Source of the DNA: Lepidodermella squamata
Lineage: Eukaryota; Gastrotricha
NCBI GenBank assembly: GCA_047495785.1
Contig: JBLDXI010000023.1
Location: 1,240,001-1,304,000, forward strand
Reading direction: 5' to 3'
DNA: 64,000 nt
Positions 21,500 to 35,538 of this stretch are shown piece after piece; position 1 is the stretch's first letter; every line of letters begins with the position of its first letter. The position numbers were made by a program, and so were the translations under genes. The notes below the pieces were generated by a model. It made no database searches and was not told where the DNA came from. It was given only the letters and a program-made list of their open reading frames with translations.

Positions 21500-24400
21500 T
21501 AATGGTCAGATTACTGGTTAGTTTCGAAACCGGGTTGCTCAAAAGGATCTCCTGGGAATTGCACGTTTTTCTCATTCGAATTGCTCATTTGAACATTTTC
21601 ACAAATATTTCAATGAATTTTCTAAAGCCAGCCGTCATCCCTGAGACCAATGAAGCGTGGAAATAGTAGAGTCCGTGCAAAACACTTGGCATGAAGCCAA
21701 TAAATAAGTATCGCCCTCTTGTCATTGCTGTGTCCGCCACTCACTCACTCGCTCGTTGGAGGAAACTAGGTCACGCAAGTAACGCATTACGCACACAGGT
21801 AGCGCAAGTAGGTGCTTATACGCGCATTTGTTTGCCCAATGGCCTTGTTATTCCGCCACGCCGCGCCGGCCGCCGCTGCACAGCAGAAATATGTCCGCCG
21901 ACTTCCGCAGTTTTACGCGTGTTTGCTTGCCGCCAAACGTCGGCGCCGCGATGTAATTACACCGCGCACAGATACAAAATGGGACGCGGCGGCTAAACCT
22001 CAACGGCTCAAAACTTGTTTTTGTTTTTCAGGCCACAAAAACCAAGTTTTTCACTCTATCTCTCTCTCTGAGAGCGGCAAATTTACTGTGGAATGATTTA
22101 ATTAAACTTTTTTCATTTTGATGAGCAGTTGTCTCTCATAAAAATGTGAATAAAATTTCAATTGATGTGAGTCACCTTTAAAATTAACTCACGCATGGCC
22201 ATCATCATTAATTATTTCAATATTTTTCCGTCGAAATTTCAATTTTTTAAGTGGGTCAATTTTTTTAAATATTTTACATGAAAATATTAATTAGCGATCG
22301 TTTTCGCATTGAGTCGCGCAATCTCGATACTACGTTATATTATTAGCGGCCAGCTATGTTTAATTAATCGCAGGTGATAACAATAACAGCCGCACGCACT
22401 GATGTAGCATATATTGAAGGTAATAAAGCGCCTCTTGTAATAATAATTAATAATTATTACCTATAATTGTGTCAAATTTGTTTGTTCAACGCGCGCATAA
22501 TAACGCCTCTAATACATAACCGGCTTACAATAATATTATCAAATTATTAGCGTCCATCTTATAACCACACGTCAAAAATGTTATATTATGCTATCTAAAG
22601 ACTTTTACCACACAACCGGTATCCAAGCTAAGGCTTATAATATAACCAGTGCAGTGTTTTATCATTCGGCTCCTGAAACTGAAAGTGACATTAAATGCGC
22701 GAGATGACCCTTATCTGGCCAGCGTGCGTATTATTATTATTATTATTGCTGCATTATAACCGCTAGTTTTGGCGTCGTCGCTGTGTGCCGCGGATAAACA
22801 CGGCGGGATGATTTTGGCGTGTTGACATTATTATAGGAACTCTAATACACCACAGGATTACCAGGCATGATATCGTTATTAGTACACAGTAGCCGAAAAT
22901 TGCAAAAAAAATCAGCGATTTTGTTTAAATTGCGCAATAAAAAATTTCTCGCGTGCGCGTAAAATTAAGGCGGCTGTTCAAGTGCGCGCGGGTCGGATGT
23001 GCGCGCGCGATTAATTGCCGTTAAACACGCGACAACAATTATTCGAATATTATTATTCCGCGCGCAACTTTTGTTCTATTGATAGAGAAGCAGCAGCTCG
23101 CACCTCAATTAAATGCTACTGTGGATTTAGTGCCTTAATGTTTGGTCAAATCTCACATCAGGCAAGGCAAGTAGTTAGCAACACGTCCCATTTTAATGTT
23201 GGGAAAATTTATTTTAAATAGCTAAACAAATCCTGGTTTTTTTCAGGAAAGTAATGTCAATGTTGTCAAAATGTGTGACAGCGCATATGGTTAATGGTGT
23301 GTAAGGTAATGTGAGAAATTTCTGCCATTAACTTTTTGAAGCTAATTAACAGCTACATCCAGGCACTGCTTTCAGCATTTTATTGTCTAAAGCCATGCGG
23401 GAAAATAATTCTGCAAAATGTCTTGACGTTTCCTTTGTATTTCCTGGGGAATTTTCCTAATTTACAAATTATGATTGATCATAATCAATTAATTCGGAGA
23501 TTTTTTAGAAATTAATCTAAGCCGTGAGAATCCGGAAAAAATCCGAAAAATAATTTCACAATTGTTGCCGTGATTTTTGGAATAATTAAAGCGGTCCTAA
23601 TAATTTTATTTGAATATTCAGCTCTTTTAATAATTGCGGGAATTTTATTGCTAATTATTATATATATAAATTTCTTCTATAAGGCTTTGAAATTCGAAAA
23701 AATATAAACGAGTGAATACAAAATAATGATCAATAATGATCAATTCGATTTGGCCTCAACTTGGTTCCACTATTTTTCGTTTTTTTCAAAGCTCATCCTT
23801 AATTCTTAATTTTTCAGATTATTTAAAAATTTTAGGAGAATAATTTTCAAATTAACTGAATTTTCCTGAATTTTAGAAATTTTATTTCCGCGATTAAAGC
23901 TGTCTTCACTTTACCAAGTACGAACCACCTGAGGACGTTGTTATCACGTAATTTGCCCGAGGACCATTTTATTACGCTCCTATTAACGCGTGGTAATTTT
24001 CACACCTGAACGCAGTTTTACACCCTATCAATCTCGTATCTTTACGCGCTCGTTCAACTGGTTGACTGCACCTGGCCGCAATTAGCATCACATGTCTCAT
24101 CTTTCAGCAGAGTAAAAGCATCTTCTACTCGCCCACTTGATCTCACTCGGCCATCAAAACGGCAGCTCGGCCATTTAACGCCGCGGTAAAAATAGCGAAA
24201 CGGTGCCAGTTTTTCTAACATCGCACCTTATTGCCATTTGCGAAACGATGATGATGATGAAGAGAGAAAAGGGGCCACTTTATTTACCCCGTTTATTTTC
24301 ACCGCACACACACGCTTATAACCATGTGTTTTTCGCGTAAACGATGCTTCTGTTTAGCTGCGATATAAAAGAAAACGCGAAACAGGTAAAACTCCTTTTT

Positions 24401-27400
24401 ATTTCCGCCGCAAGTGATAAGTCGTGTCTACCTTAATATTTTTCACGTATTTCAAGTCATATACTAGGTTACTCTACAAATCTCGCTCGTCATTTTGATG
24501 CAGGTCTTGAAATACGTGAAAAAATTTTGTTAATAGCCGCTTTTCAGTTGATAACGTGTGCGAGCGTGCCCCGATTTAAATTACCCTGACCCAGATTAAA
24601 TGGTAATAGTGCGTGACCCGGATTTATTATTACACGGCGATTTCTGGCCCGCAGTCGATCGGCGGCGGCTGCGCGGCTTAAATATGGCTCAATTAATGCC
24701 TGGCCGGGTGGGCCGCGAAAGATTAATCCCTGTTGCTCTGCTCAGACGTAAATACGCATCTTATGCTTCTTCTTCTTCTTTATCTCGTGGGCGTTGTGTA
24801 TGATGGTAAAAATAACAATGCGCGCGGGAATCCGTACCCGGTTTATTACATACCCCAGCACACCTTTTACCTACGTTGCCGGAAAAAAATACCTGTATTA
24901 ATGTTATTTTTAGCCGCGCCTTACATTTTCTGACAAGGCGGGAAAAATCTCTTCACCCGCAAACACATACAAGTTGAAAAATAATGTAAATAAATGTTAT
25001 TATTTAGGTATGCTTCGTCACTTTTGCCTGCTGTGAGATGTACACAACACAACAGAGCGTCTTCTTATGCCTTATACGGTCATTTTTATTAGTACCTCGA
25101 GCAAAATTTGCTGTGATTTACCTCTCAGGTCATCTTTTTTTCTCACCTGTGGGCTGTGTTTTTATTGACTTGTGATGAAGCACAGAGCACAGCTACTGCT
25201 CAATTAGGTACTTGTTGTATAGGTATTATTTATTTAAACTAGCCATACCTACCTATTGAAAGTGATAATAGTGTCATCATCATCACGCTCGTTCTGTTTT
25301 GTCGGCTTCATTTCAGGTACTCGCGCGTCTCGCTTTATGTTTAGGACATTTTTCAGCGATAGCATACGCAGCTTTCGGACAGGAAATTTAGTGCAATTTT
25401 AGCTCTAATTTTACAATACACTTTTATGGCTCGAATATTATTACTTTTTAAAGGGAATTTTTTAGGTCAAAATTCGGGTTGCTAATGTGAAAATTATCTA
25501 ATATTTTACTATTTTACTAAATTTTTTAAAAATATTTGAGAAATCCATCTTAAAATTTGTAATTACTGATTTTTATAAGAAAATGGCAATTTTTTGGTTT
25601 TTCGAAATTTAAGCAGGATTTTTCATTTCGCCCTTTTAGCGGTGATAAAATATTTTTTCGCGCTATAATTTTGTCTCGCATTCTTACGATATTTTGCCAT
25701 CAATCGAAAATCCGTTATATCTCTTATTTTTTCTCGCATTATAAATATATTTGCGGTTTTTATGATTGACGCAATAAGAAGTATATTCTCGCAGAATTTG
25801 ATGGTGTGAAATAAAATTCAATAACAGTCGAATCTTGGCCGGCGCGAGGCCGAGTAATATTTACGTAGACAACAACGGCGCGTCTCGCCTTATTATTGCA
25901 TTACTATATAGGCGGTATACCAAATACCAAAGCAGCGGGTCTATAATCATTATCAACTACTGACTATGGCCAGTGGAATTCGGCCGCCGGACAGTCACTG
26001 CTGCTGAAAGATATAGGCGCCGGCGCGCCGCCATCACTCAAATATTTGCGCGTTGACCCTTTTTGCGCAATTTCATTATTAGGTGTGTGCGTGCGCGTTA
26101 TTATTATTATTGTTACAAAACTGCATGACACACCATTTTCACATGTCAAAATGCGATTTTTTCGAATTTTTTCACGTCATTAGAGACGTATATCATTCGA
26201 CTCACCGTTATTCCCCGAGTCTACTCGCAAGCATCCTGAAAAATGGGAAAAAAATCAGTTTTTACTTGTCAAAGCCTGGTAGCTACTCTTCCTGAATTAA
26301 TTTGCGGCCAGGTATTTACGCAGCTTATTTAATTATTTATTCATTAATTTTCCGTGAGTTTAGGCACGTGAAAAAATTGTAATTTTTCTCGCACGTGTTT
26401 GAAAATATTTTGCATAGGCTAAAAACGCGTAAATTAAGGTGAATTAATCCGATTTAAGACTTCCATCAAAGGGCCACGGCTCATTGAGCCCAGGCCATTA
26501 GGGTAATCGTTGAAAATGTCTTGACACGATTATTATTTCTTTTGTTTCGAAGTAGGAATTACTCATATTTTACATTTTAATATTTAGGCCACGATATATT
26601 TTTGAAATTTTTTTATTTTGATGGGGAACAAATCTAGCAATATTTTTAGAAAAATTCGAACGATTACATCTTTAATGTAAATTTTTTCAAGTGCTTCTTA
26701 AATATTGTCGCACCTAATTTTCCACTTTATTTGCCGATTGCTTCGCTATATACGCCGCCTTGCCTTGCCTTTGTCAATCCAGCAATGCCCAGTGTCCAGC
26801 GTGTAATTTTCTAAGCGCTTTATTATATTACACCCTTGTATTTGTTTTGTATAATAACAAGCTATAAATAAATAGCCGTGCAGTAAAAAAGGCCGGAATA
26901 ATGTGCGCTCACGCTCGAACGTGTGATTACTCGTGCTGTAATATGACAAGTTCACATTGCGTTCGACCGCTATTTTAGCGCTCTCGCACTTTGCTAATAA
27001 AATATTAGTAGCAATGCGATTATAGCAGTAGTAGTAGAAATAAAATGCCCAGTAATAGCCACGCCGGTTTTTTCGGCCGAAGTATGACCAGTCGCGCTGC
27101 TTATTGCATTACATCATCTTGTCTTTATATCGAATTATGCGATAAAATAAAATGTTTATCGGCTATTTTTGTTTGTATTTCGCGACGACAACGGGTGAGC
27201 ACTGAAAAGGCCGCTTTTTCCTCTCAAAATCTCGAGTGCTGCATTCCAAAATTTCCACAAAATGTCCACAAAGCAACCCAATTTCAAAAATAGTTCAGCA
27301 AATATTTAATGAGTTCAAAGACATTTCAGTGCTAATATTTGTCATCATATATATCATGTATCATGTACAAGGATGCGTCTATGATAGTAATAAAAAACTA

Positions 27401-29433
27401 AAGCTCGAGAGAGCGTAAAAAAACGCGCACACATTAGAAAAAACCAACTCGACTCGTTAATTTATATGCGCCTAAATATGTCAAGTGAAAATGGGCTATT
27501 TCGAAATTTTTTTCACGTTGCAAGAGACATGCATCAATCGATTCACCTCGTTGAGCTCATCAGTTTGATATAGGCCGGAAAATACGTGAATTTTTTAAGA
27601 AAATCGTCCATTTTAGGCTGGATTGTTGGTTTATAATCTTTATTTCTCTACCGAATTGCCTACTGTCACACGCTCGTTACGCGACGCGATGATGCGTATT
27701 AGTACATCAGTAGTATAGGCGTGTTTATTTTTCATTATTTTTGCCATTCGCTATATACACATATTCGTCGTATAGCACGAGAAGAAGCGTGTGTTTTTTC
27801 GCGTTCATAATTTTTTTAAATAATCGCTGGTTAAAACCCGGCGAAAAATACGTGTACCGGCTGTTGTTGTCTGCTGCTATAGTATTTATCCTTGTTAACT
27901 TTTCTATTTATTATGATTTTTTACATTATATTTACCAGTAATAATACTAATAATAATAAGCATCAGTTCAGAATCGCTCACCTCATACGCAGTGTATAAG
28001 AAACCGGCGTTGGTTTTTTTTGCTGCCTTTATTTCTCAGGTCGACTTTTTTCCACTCAGCCTTTTGATGGATTTTTAGCTACAGTAATTTTTTTGCGTTA
28101 TATAGAGAGCCGACTACTGGATTTTTTACTCACCCTGCGTATATATAAGATGGGGCGTATAAATTGGCTGCTAAAATTGTTTCGATACAATTTTTATTGC
28201 TTACAATATATATATTGCGGGCCCTTGGGGGGCTGTGCTAAATGCAATAATAATAATAATAACGCATCTTTCATGTGCTATCAATATTTCGCTATGAAAT
28301 TGCATGCTGATGCATGCGGTTATTTCTCTCCTTAAATTTATACGAAAAATATTTTAGCGTTAGTTTGTGGTTAATGTTATGAGAAACTCCCAGCTTGAAA
28401 AATTCCTTAGATATTTCGAGGAATTTTTGTTTTATCTCATTTTTCTCTTCCTTATAATTTTATTTGGAACAGTTACGCTTTTTGGGGTTCAAATTCGATA
28501 GAGCACGTGCCCATTTTTTTCATTCATTCATTCTTCTTTTCATCCGAGATTTTTGTAGGATTATTTACTCATGATTCTCCGCTGAATTCACTATCGCATC
28601 TTTTGACCTTAAAGAGGTTGAAATATTATTGCTTGGAACCTTGAGCTGCTTCGCTAGCTCAGCTATTAATTTCTATCTTCTGTATAATTTGATAGATAAA
28701 TATTCGAGCAATTTGTTATTTTTAAAAAAGTTGAGCATAAACATTCATTCAAAAATCAGTAAAAATCAGAGCAGGGTTAGCGAGGCAAGAATTTCTAAAT
28801 TTATTTTCGGAATTTCTTGGGATGATTTTTCTATTTTTATTTACTTTGACTATTTCAAAAATCAGTGAAAATCAGTGAAAAATTAGGAATGGGACAAGTT
28901 TAGTTTTTTAGGAATTATTTTTCCATGAATTTTCCATTATTAAAAGGTTTTCTAGAGCTTTTCTAAAAAAGAATATTTCTATAATTGAGCTCAGGCAATT
29001 GAGCTCAATGTAACCTTGGAAAATTCAAGCTTGACCTTTGCTAAATTGAATTTTCACCACTCAATCTCTCCGCCTCTTGAGCTTTCGTTTGGCATTTATT
29101 TCAGGGTAATTAGAGCGAAATTCGAATTTTTGTAAAAAGGAGGAGTAAAGTCGTCGAAAAACAGGTAATTTTTGAAAAAAATCCTATATAATTTCATCCA
29201 GGTAAATCATAAATTTCAAATTTTTTAAGAAAATCAGGAATATTTTTCAATTGAAAAAAATTCAGAATATTTCATAACTAATTTTTAATTTCCGAAAAAA
29301 TGGCCATTTCTAATTTATTTATATTTTTGTCTAGAAATTATGTAATAATTGTGAAATTTAATTTATATTATGGAACGCGATCTATCTTGAAGTCACATTC
29401 GAAATTTCAAAAATCAAACTAAAAAACTCAAAA
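21500..29433. other. ~8-kb AT-rich gene-free region
   Basis: No exon passes inspection on either strand: open frames are short, AT-biased and lack splice or domain support. Patches of TAATTATT-type sequence (22200-22620) and alternating CG words (22970-23010) occur. It separates the receptor locus from the Rho-like gene and could hold regulatory DNA or unannotated non-coding transcripts. Nothing specific can be named. Confidence 0.5.
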
Positions 29434-32400
29434 ATGGCCGCAATAATTGTCAATGAATCATCGGCATCCAGCACCCAGCCGCTCACCGAGCTGTCGCTGA
29501 ATCACGAAAATCTCGTCGACGACGAGAGAGACTCGAGCGAACAACGGCTGATCGTCAACGCGACGCTCGACTCGCCGAACCATGTCGAAAATAATTCGGC
29601 GACATCGATCGATCACGTCAAAATCGAAGTATCGAACAACCACGAATCGGTCAACCGCCACCACTCAGTCCAACTTCTCGACAGTAACCAAGCCGTGAAA
29701 AATCATCGGCAAAAACAGCGAAGATCGGTCCCGGCTGTTATGACGACGCAAAACGCGCTCGTCGCCGAGTTGAAGGACGTGCTGAGGCGAAAGTCGAAAT
29801 TTGTAGAGGTCGTGCCGGACCGGGATGGCATGTCGCCCGAGGACGGCTTCGACGAGGACGAGGACAACAATTTCGAGGACGAAGGCGCCGAATTTTCGGG
29901 CGATGACTTGGATGATTTGAACCATGTCGCGTCGTCGCCGGAGACGAGTCGCAATAACGCGGCCGCCTCGCCGTTTTTTAACGGCTCGTCGTCCGGCTCG
30001 ACGTCGGGCGCGGCGAGTGCCGTTGAGGTGGCGACGGCTACGGCGAAATCGCCGGTGCCGATGATGCAGATGGTTCGCGTTGTTCGCTGTGCGATTATTG
30101 GCGATGAGGCGGATCAGTTTTTCGCCGATTGCCTCAACGCGAATCACTCGAGTAAACGAACGTTCGAAATTCAACACGACGGTGCTTTGGTACATCTTTT
30201 TCGATAATTTTTCAAATTTTTTTTTATCGAATTTTTAGAAATTTAATATTGATTTTTTTCTAAGATTTTTCCAGAAATTAATTCGCGGAAATTTAGTACT
30301 GAATTAAATATTCCTGCAATTATTATAGTGTGGATATTACCCGAGTCGACAATTCCCAATCTCAACCTTGTAATTTTGAAAAAAAATGTCACATCAGTTC
30401 GAAACATCTTTTGCATAGTTAAGATCTGGGACATCGTTATCCAGATTTAGAATATTTTGCAAATTTTTGTAATATCAACCCGGATGGATCTGTTCATTTT
30501 TAGGGATGAGTAGAGAAATATAATTCAAAATTTTATATTTTTTGATAATTTTTCATTAGTTATTTTTTAAAGTTGTTATCAATATTTTTTCGGACATTAA
30601 ATCGTAGAAATGTTGTTGACGTTGATTTAGTTATTTTAGCGCGGATATTACCTATACCTCAAAAATTCCTAATCTCAATTTATGACGATTTCGGAAGTTT
30701 CGGTTTATTGTATAGAATTATTGCAAAAGTTTTCAAATTTTATTCCATACTTAAATACAACGTGTCCCATATGTTGCGCAACTATGTCGAAATTTTGTAG
30801 AAAATTCATCTATTTATTCATTTAAACCCGAGAGAACATTCCATTCGTTACCCGTAATTCAACCGAAGAAATGAAAAATTTACCCGAGAAAATCCCGATG
30901 GTAACCGGTTCGGTAATTTCGGTATATTTTACCAAGTTTCCCCGGATTTTTGACACGTGACACGTGACTCTTTGACACCGGAAATTATTTCATGCAGCCA
31001 TTGCTCAATTTTCAAAAAATTATTGTAAATTCTCCTAAAAATCAATATGGACGGTCCCAAACATTTTCGTATTTTTTTATTGAATTTTGAGATCGAATCT
31101 CAATTCAGAAGATTTTTTTAACAAATTTTTTTAAGTCATCTTATCCCCGGATTTTTTGCCAGGTAATTTGTCAGTGGCTCATGTCATCTTGGGTCTTAAT
31201 ATTCGAGGAGCTTTGGGCGGATGTTAAATCGACCGTAAAATAGGAAAATAAATTTAGATTAATAACTTCGCCCGGTGATAATTAATTTAGCTCTAAGTTT
31301 GAGGCTCTAGCACCAGATTTCTTTCAATTATGTTTTTTCGGTTCCACGCCATCTCTTCTCATTTATCGCAGTCCCCGAATCATTTTACAAAATGTTTGAA
31401 AATAGCCTGTACCAAGTTTTTCAATTGTGTCTCTCCCCTTTTTTACGAGTGACCGAAGTACGGGAGGGGAGGAGGAGAGTTACGGCGTTAGGCAAGTTAA
31501 CCAAAACAAAGCCTTTGGTCAGATGATTTCAAGCGTGAAAAATGGAGGAAAATTCCATTGTTTTCAAATTGTTCTGAAATGACAAATTCCTAATGCCAAC
31601 AACAACAACAAAGTCTTTACAGTTGATACTTTTATTTGCATTTTGATTGGTCTATGAAAGGTTGGTATCCTTATCAGGGCCTATTGAGTTTTTAGAATTA
31701 TTTAGTACTTTTTCAATTTATTGTTGATTATTTGCTTTATGTTTTTTTTCATTTCAGGTAAATGTGCAAATAGTGGCGGTGATTGGCGTTGAGAATCGGG
31801 ACGAGCTGCCGCGTTTTCGCGTCGGCAACTCCAACTGCGATGTCTTTCTGACCGTGTTCAAGGACGAAGCCAGCCTCAAAGAATTATGGCTACCACAGGT
31901 TTGTTCTTGAAAACATACTCTTTGGAAATCTTGAATTTTGCTTCAATTTTTCTTGAAAATTAAACGTGAAAAATTGATCGTCTACTTGAACTTGTTATAA
32001 GGGTATCGTGAAATGGAAATAATACAGGAAAAATTCGAAGGATATATGGGTTCATCTAATCCTGGATATTCAGGAAACCTCGAAATTTACAAGAATTATA
32101 TTTGGATTTTATAAAAATTAGATTTTTGTCGATTTATCTAATTTTTCAAAATTTCGTGAAACGGCTTGTGGATATTTTTTGAAAATATAATAAATGAAGA
32201 TATCTACGTAGGGGGACAAATAAGACAGGACAAATAAGATAATTAATTTTTTATATTACAGCGTGTCCCAAAAGTTGCGCAACTATTTTTCAATTTGGCA
32301 ACTTTTTGTAGGAAATTCAAATAATTTTTTTAAATTAACCCTACCGAGAGAAAGGTCCGACTTTTATCTGCGATTCAACCGAAGAAATGAAAAATTTACC

Positions 32401-33399
32401 GGAGAAAACCCGGAAAATCCCGATGGTAACTGGTTCGGTAATTTTCGGGATTTTACCCCGTTGGACAAAATTTCTCCGGACTTTTTTAATCCTTTTAACA
32501 ACAGGCACTTGATTACCATTTTCGTAATTTTTTGAATTTTTCTAAATATTTCCTGGCCCTTGGATGGGCATTGGTCTCTCATTTTAGAGTTTCTGAACCC
32601 TTTTCTGTGTTTTTTATTTGCTTGTGTTACTTATGGGACACGCTGTATAATGGGACAATTAAGACGAGTAAAAATAATGACATTATTTGGCTTGTGGTTA
32701 GGGTTAGGGTTAGGGTCAGGATTAGTCTTAGTTTTCCTGTCTTATTTGTACCCTTTCCGATATATTTTTCGGGATTGTTGTCTTTCATTCGCGATTTCTG
32801 GAAATTCAATTAAGCGTTATTTTCTTGTTCTCTGATTAAAAATCGGGCTATCAAAAAATTGAAATTTTCAATAATTTTCCAATGTTGAACCGTCTCCCTA
32901 GATCACTTCGAATATGTTATTTTCTGTCAAATTCTCCTCTATTTCGTTGTTTTTCTCGGAAGTGTTTGCATTTCTTTGATGAATTTCTTCCTAATTTTAG
33001 CTTCGACGGATAAATAACGAAATGCCAATCGTGATGGCGGGCGGTTTGCCGCAGCCGGACGGCCGCAACCTCGCGCAACAGGTTGGCGCGCGCGACTACG
33101 TCGACCTGACCGCCTCGGGTGACCACAAGCCCGTCTTCGAAAGCGTCGTCGCCGCGATTCTCGGCCCGCCGCGCCGCCGCCCGGCCTCGTCCGAGATGGC
33201 CCCACCCCAGCAACAAAACGGCCTCGTCGAAATCGACCTGGAACCGCCGCCGGCGAAAGCGCCCGCCACCCTCGCCTCACCGCCCCCACTCTCGCACACG
33301 GTCGAAAATTTGAACCCGAATCCGCCTCAAAATTTAAATTCCCAAGAGCAACAACAGCAGCAGAAAAAGGCGAACAAATGTTGCTGTGTAATTTCTTAA
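29434..33399 (+). CDS. Rho-family pseudo-GTPase with long acidic N-terminus and CAAX box
   Basis: Three exons, 29434-30189, 31758-31898 and 33001-33399, all phase 0, give 431 aa. Residues 1-210 are low-complexity: Asn/Ser-rich, then acidic (EDGFDEDEDNNFEDEGAEF), then Ala/Ser-rich. Residues ~215-365 align with a Rho GTPase throughout. VRCAIIGD matches the first strand. IQHDGALVNVQIVAVIG, restored by the first splice, matches the strand leading to switch II. NCDVFLTVF, LKELWLPQLRR, MPIVMAGG and IGA-like VGARDYVDLTASG, then VFESVVAAIL, also match. Every nucleotide-binding motif is gone: no GxxxxGK, no DxxG/DTAGQE, no NKxD or TKxD. A Pro-rich linker and Gln run lead to KKANKCCCVIS, a prenylation box with two neighbouring Cys that could be palmitoylated. 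It is therefore probably a membrane-anchored scaffold that does not bind GTP normally. AATAAA lies at 33477. Confidence 0.75.
30757..30960 (+). repeat. Partial copy of the CGTGTCCC-type mariner MITE
   Basis: It matches 32264-32480 from CGTGTCCC-A-TTGCGCAACT through AACCGAAGAAATGAAAAATTTACC and GATGGTAAC-GGTTCGGTAAT. The right end is missing. It lies in the first intron of the Rho-like gene. Confidence 0.75.
32259..32645. mobile_element. 387-bp TA-flanked MITE
   Basis: The ends are CAGCGTGTCCCA... and ...TGGGACACGCTG, flanked by TA on both sides, as in Tc1/mariner elements. It is in the second intron of the Rho-like gene. Partial relatives are at 30757 and 38238, so this is a small dispersed family. 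No coding capacity. Confidence 0.8.
32698..32720 (+). repeat. Interstitial TTAGGG array
   Basis: Three exact TTAGGG units followed by a degenerate fourth, about 50 bp right of the MITE and inside an intron. It is too short and internal to be a chromosome end. Confidence 0.85.
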
Positions 33400-34639
33400 A
33401 ATTTTGCTTGATTTTTTTTAAATAATTAGTATTTAATTAATTATATGCCGCACGCTCAATAATTAATTAGGCCGTCAATAAAATTGCTTGCGTTATATTG
33501 AATGGTATTATACGAGATAAATCAGTCGAATTTTCTTGAAAAAAAAACGATTTTTTGTTGACTGATTGAATAAATATATTTTTGCTATTTTTCCTGCCTC
33601 TCAAATCTTCTATGCTATAAATATGCAAAATTTACGATAGGAACCTCAGCAATTTTTCAGGTTACGAAAAAATCGCCGGCTTCGATGAAAATAAAATATT
33701 GTAAATATCATTGAATTGCGCTTGTTTCTCTTTTTTTTCTCTCGTTTTTTCCGCTCTGTTTTTCGTTTCTTTGTGCAACTTGAATGATGATGATGTATTT
33801 ATTGTCCATTATTACTACATATTTCTTTTCATTTATTATGACAACGCAGCTGAGGCTAATAAAATAATTCAGCCTGCGTTCTCTTCGTGTATACACCTTG
33901 ATTGAACTGAAAAAATACACGTTATTGATATGCGACTTTTGGCCGCGCGAATTTTGACAATAAAACAAAGAGGTGCGATATTTAACATTTTCATCTCTTT
34001 ACAGATTTTATTTGAATTTTTTGTCGAGTTCAATAGGCATTTCTTGTTAACGTCCTGTTTCGAAATGGATGAAGACGTTGTGAATTTTCGGTCTCGGTCC
34101 TGAAATCCTGTGAAATCTCTGAAGATTCGATTTAAGGTTCGACTTCTCCCAAATATTACAAGCTGGGAATTCGTTGGTGAATCTGAATTCATCGAGCTAA
34201 ATTTTATAGAATGGCTCTCAATTTTAACGGAACCGAATTTTGAATATTCAACTGGTTAAAATGTGAATTTTTGAATATTTCGAGATTAGCAACGGGAAAT
34301 TCGAAAAAATTGCCTTAAGTGGTTAAAGTTTTGGAAAATGCAAAATTTGTTGCTCAAAATAATTTCCATCCGCCTGAAATGAGAAGATTGTTAGCTGGAT
34401 CTAAAAATGTGAACGTTAATAAGCAAAAAATCGAAATTTTCCGGTATTTTCAATCCGAGACTAAACCTAGATCTCCTATATTTGGAATTATTTTCATCAC
34501 AACTTCTCATCGCTCATCGCTCACGGGAAGTTCAAGTTCATGACGCATGATGATTCATCTTTGTGTGCTTGAAATAACTTGAGAAAGCTAAATAAACATG
34601 AAATTTGTAAATTATTTCAAAATTGTAGGGGTGTATATT
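33400..34639. other. 3' flank and spacer
   Basis: It carries the Rho-like gene's AATAAA at 33477-33482. No further gene is seen; short open frames on both strands are AT-biased and unsupported. Confidence 0.4.
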
Positions 34640-35538
34640 GTTTTGTCAGCTAATTCCTTGTTCCGTCAGCTAATTCCTGTTATTGTCAGAAGTATCTTTT
34701 TCTGACAGCGATGACTCTTTTTGACAGCAGAACTACTATTTATCAGCTAATTTTAAATAAAATTGAAATTATCCAGAATGTTAAACGCCTACAGCGAGCT
34801 ACTGGGTAATATCGCGAAAAATGCCAGTTAGAGGTCATTGCCGTAATTGCCCTGCTTCGGCAATGTCCGGCCGCCAAGTCAGCCGATTTTTTCCTTTCCT
34901 TAGTCCTACCGTAGTAATTACCGTAGTTTCATCTTTTTACATTAGTATTAGTGCTCATTTTTTCACAAAAAAGAAAGTAGGAAAATATTTGCAAAAAGCG
35001 AAAATTTGGCTTGATTGCATGTACCTATCTACCGATGTATGATATTCTAATGTGAAATCGAACCCGAACACCCTCTCTACTACCCCCACACCCACTACAC
35101 TCTACAGAATAACAAGGAATTACCACGCATCTATCGTCGTGTCAAACTCATGTCGAAACCCCCAGGATGAAAACTTGATAGTCTTATATACCGCCTTTTT
35201 CTAACCCTCTAACCCTGACTAGTTCGCAGCCACAGCGATTCATATTTGTGCTGTTATGACGCGTCAAAAGTGCCAAAAATGCGGGTTCAACGGATTATTT
35301 TGGACTGATTTTGCGCGCGTACTATTCGCTGAAACTGGCCGTGGATTCATTTCGACCCGAATATTGAAATTATTAGAAACAATGTATAATTCGCATTTAT
35401 ATGATCTTGGCTAGCAATATACGATTAGAAACTCAATTAACATTATACTTGCTGGTAAATTGCAGTTCTGCTGTAAAAAAGAGTCATTGCTGTCAGAAAA
35501 AGATACTTTTGACAAAAACAGGAATTAGCTGACAAAAC
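34640..35538. mobile_element. ~0.9-kb foldback with TCAGCTAATTCC arms
   Basis: The left arm 34640-34740 and right arm 35462-35538 are inverted repeats sharing GTTTTGTCAGCTAATTCC, AGTATCTTTTTCTGACAGC and ACAGCAGAACT. The left arm has one extra TCAGCTAATTCC unit. The interior contains a CTAACCCTCTAACCC word (35201) and a copy of the GTTATGACGCGTCAAAA repeat (35253) also seen near 7 kb. No transposase. Confidence 0.7.
35201..35219 (-). repeat. Telomere-like CCCTAA words inside a foldback
   Basis: CTAACCCTCTAACCCTGAC, two near-telomeric units on the opposite strand to the other arrays. It is inside the element at 34640-35538. Confidence 0.6.

Noticed and set aside
29665-30195. Long Arg-rich minus-strand frame
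   Set aside because: Shadow of the first exon of the Rho-like gene; no splice or domain support.
32698-32720. Chromosome end
   Set aside because: Only three to four TTAGGG units inside an intron of a continuous gene.
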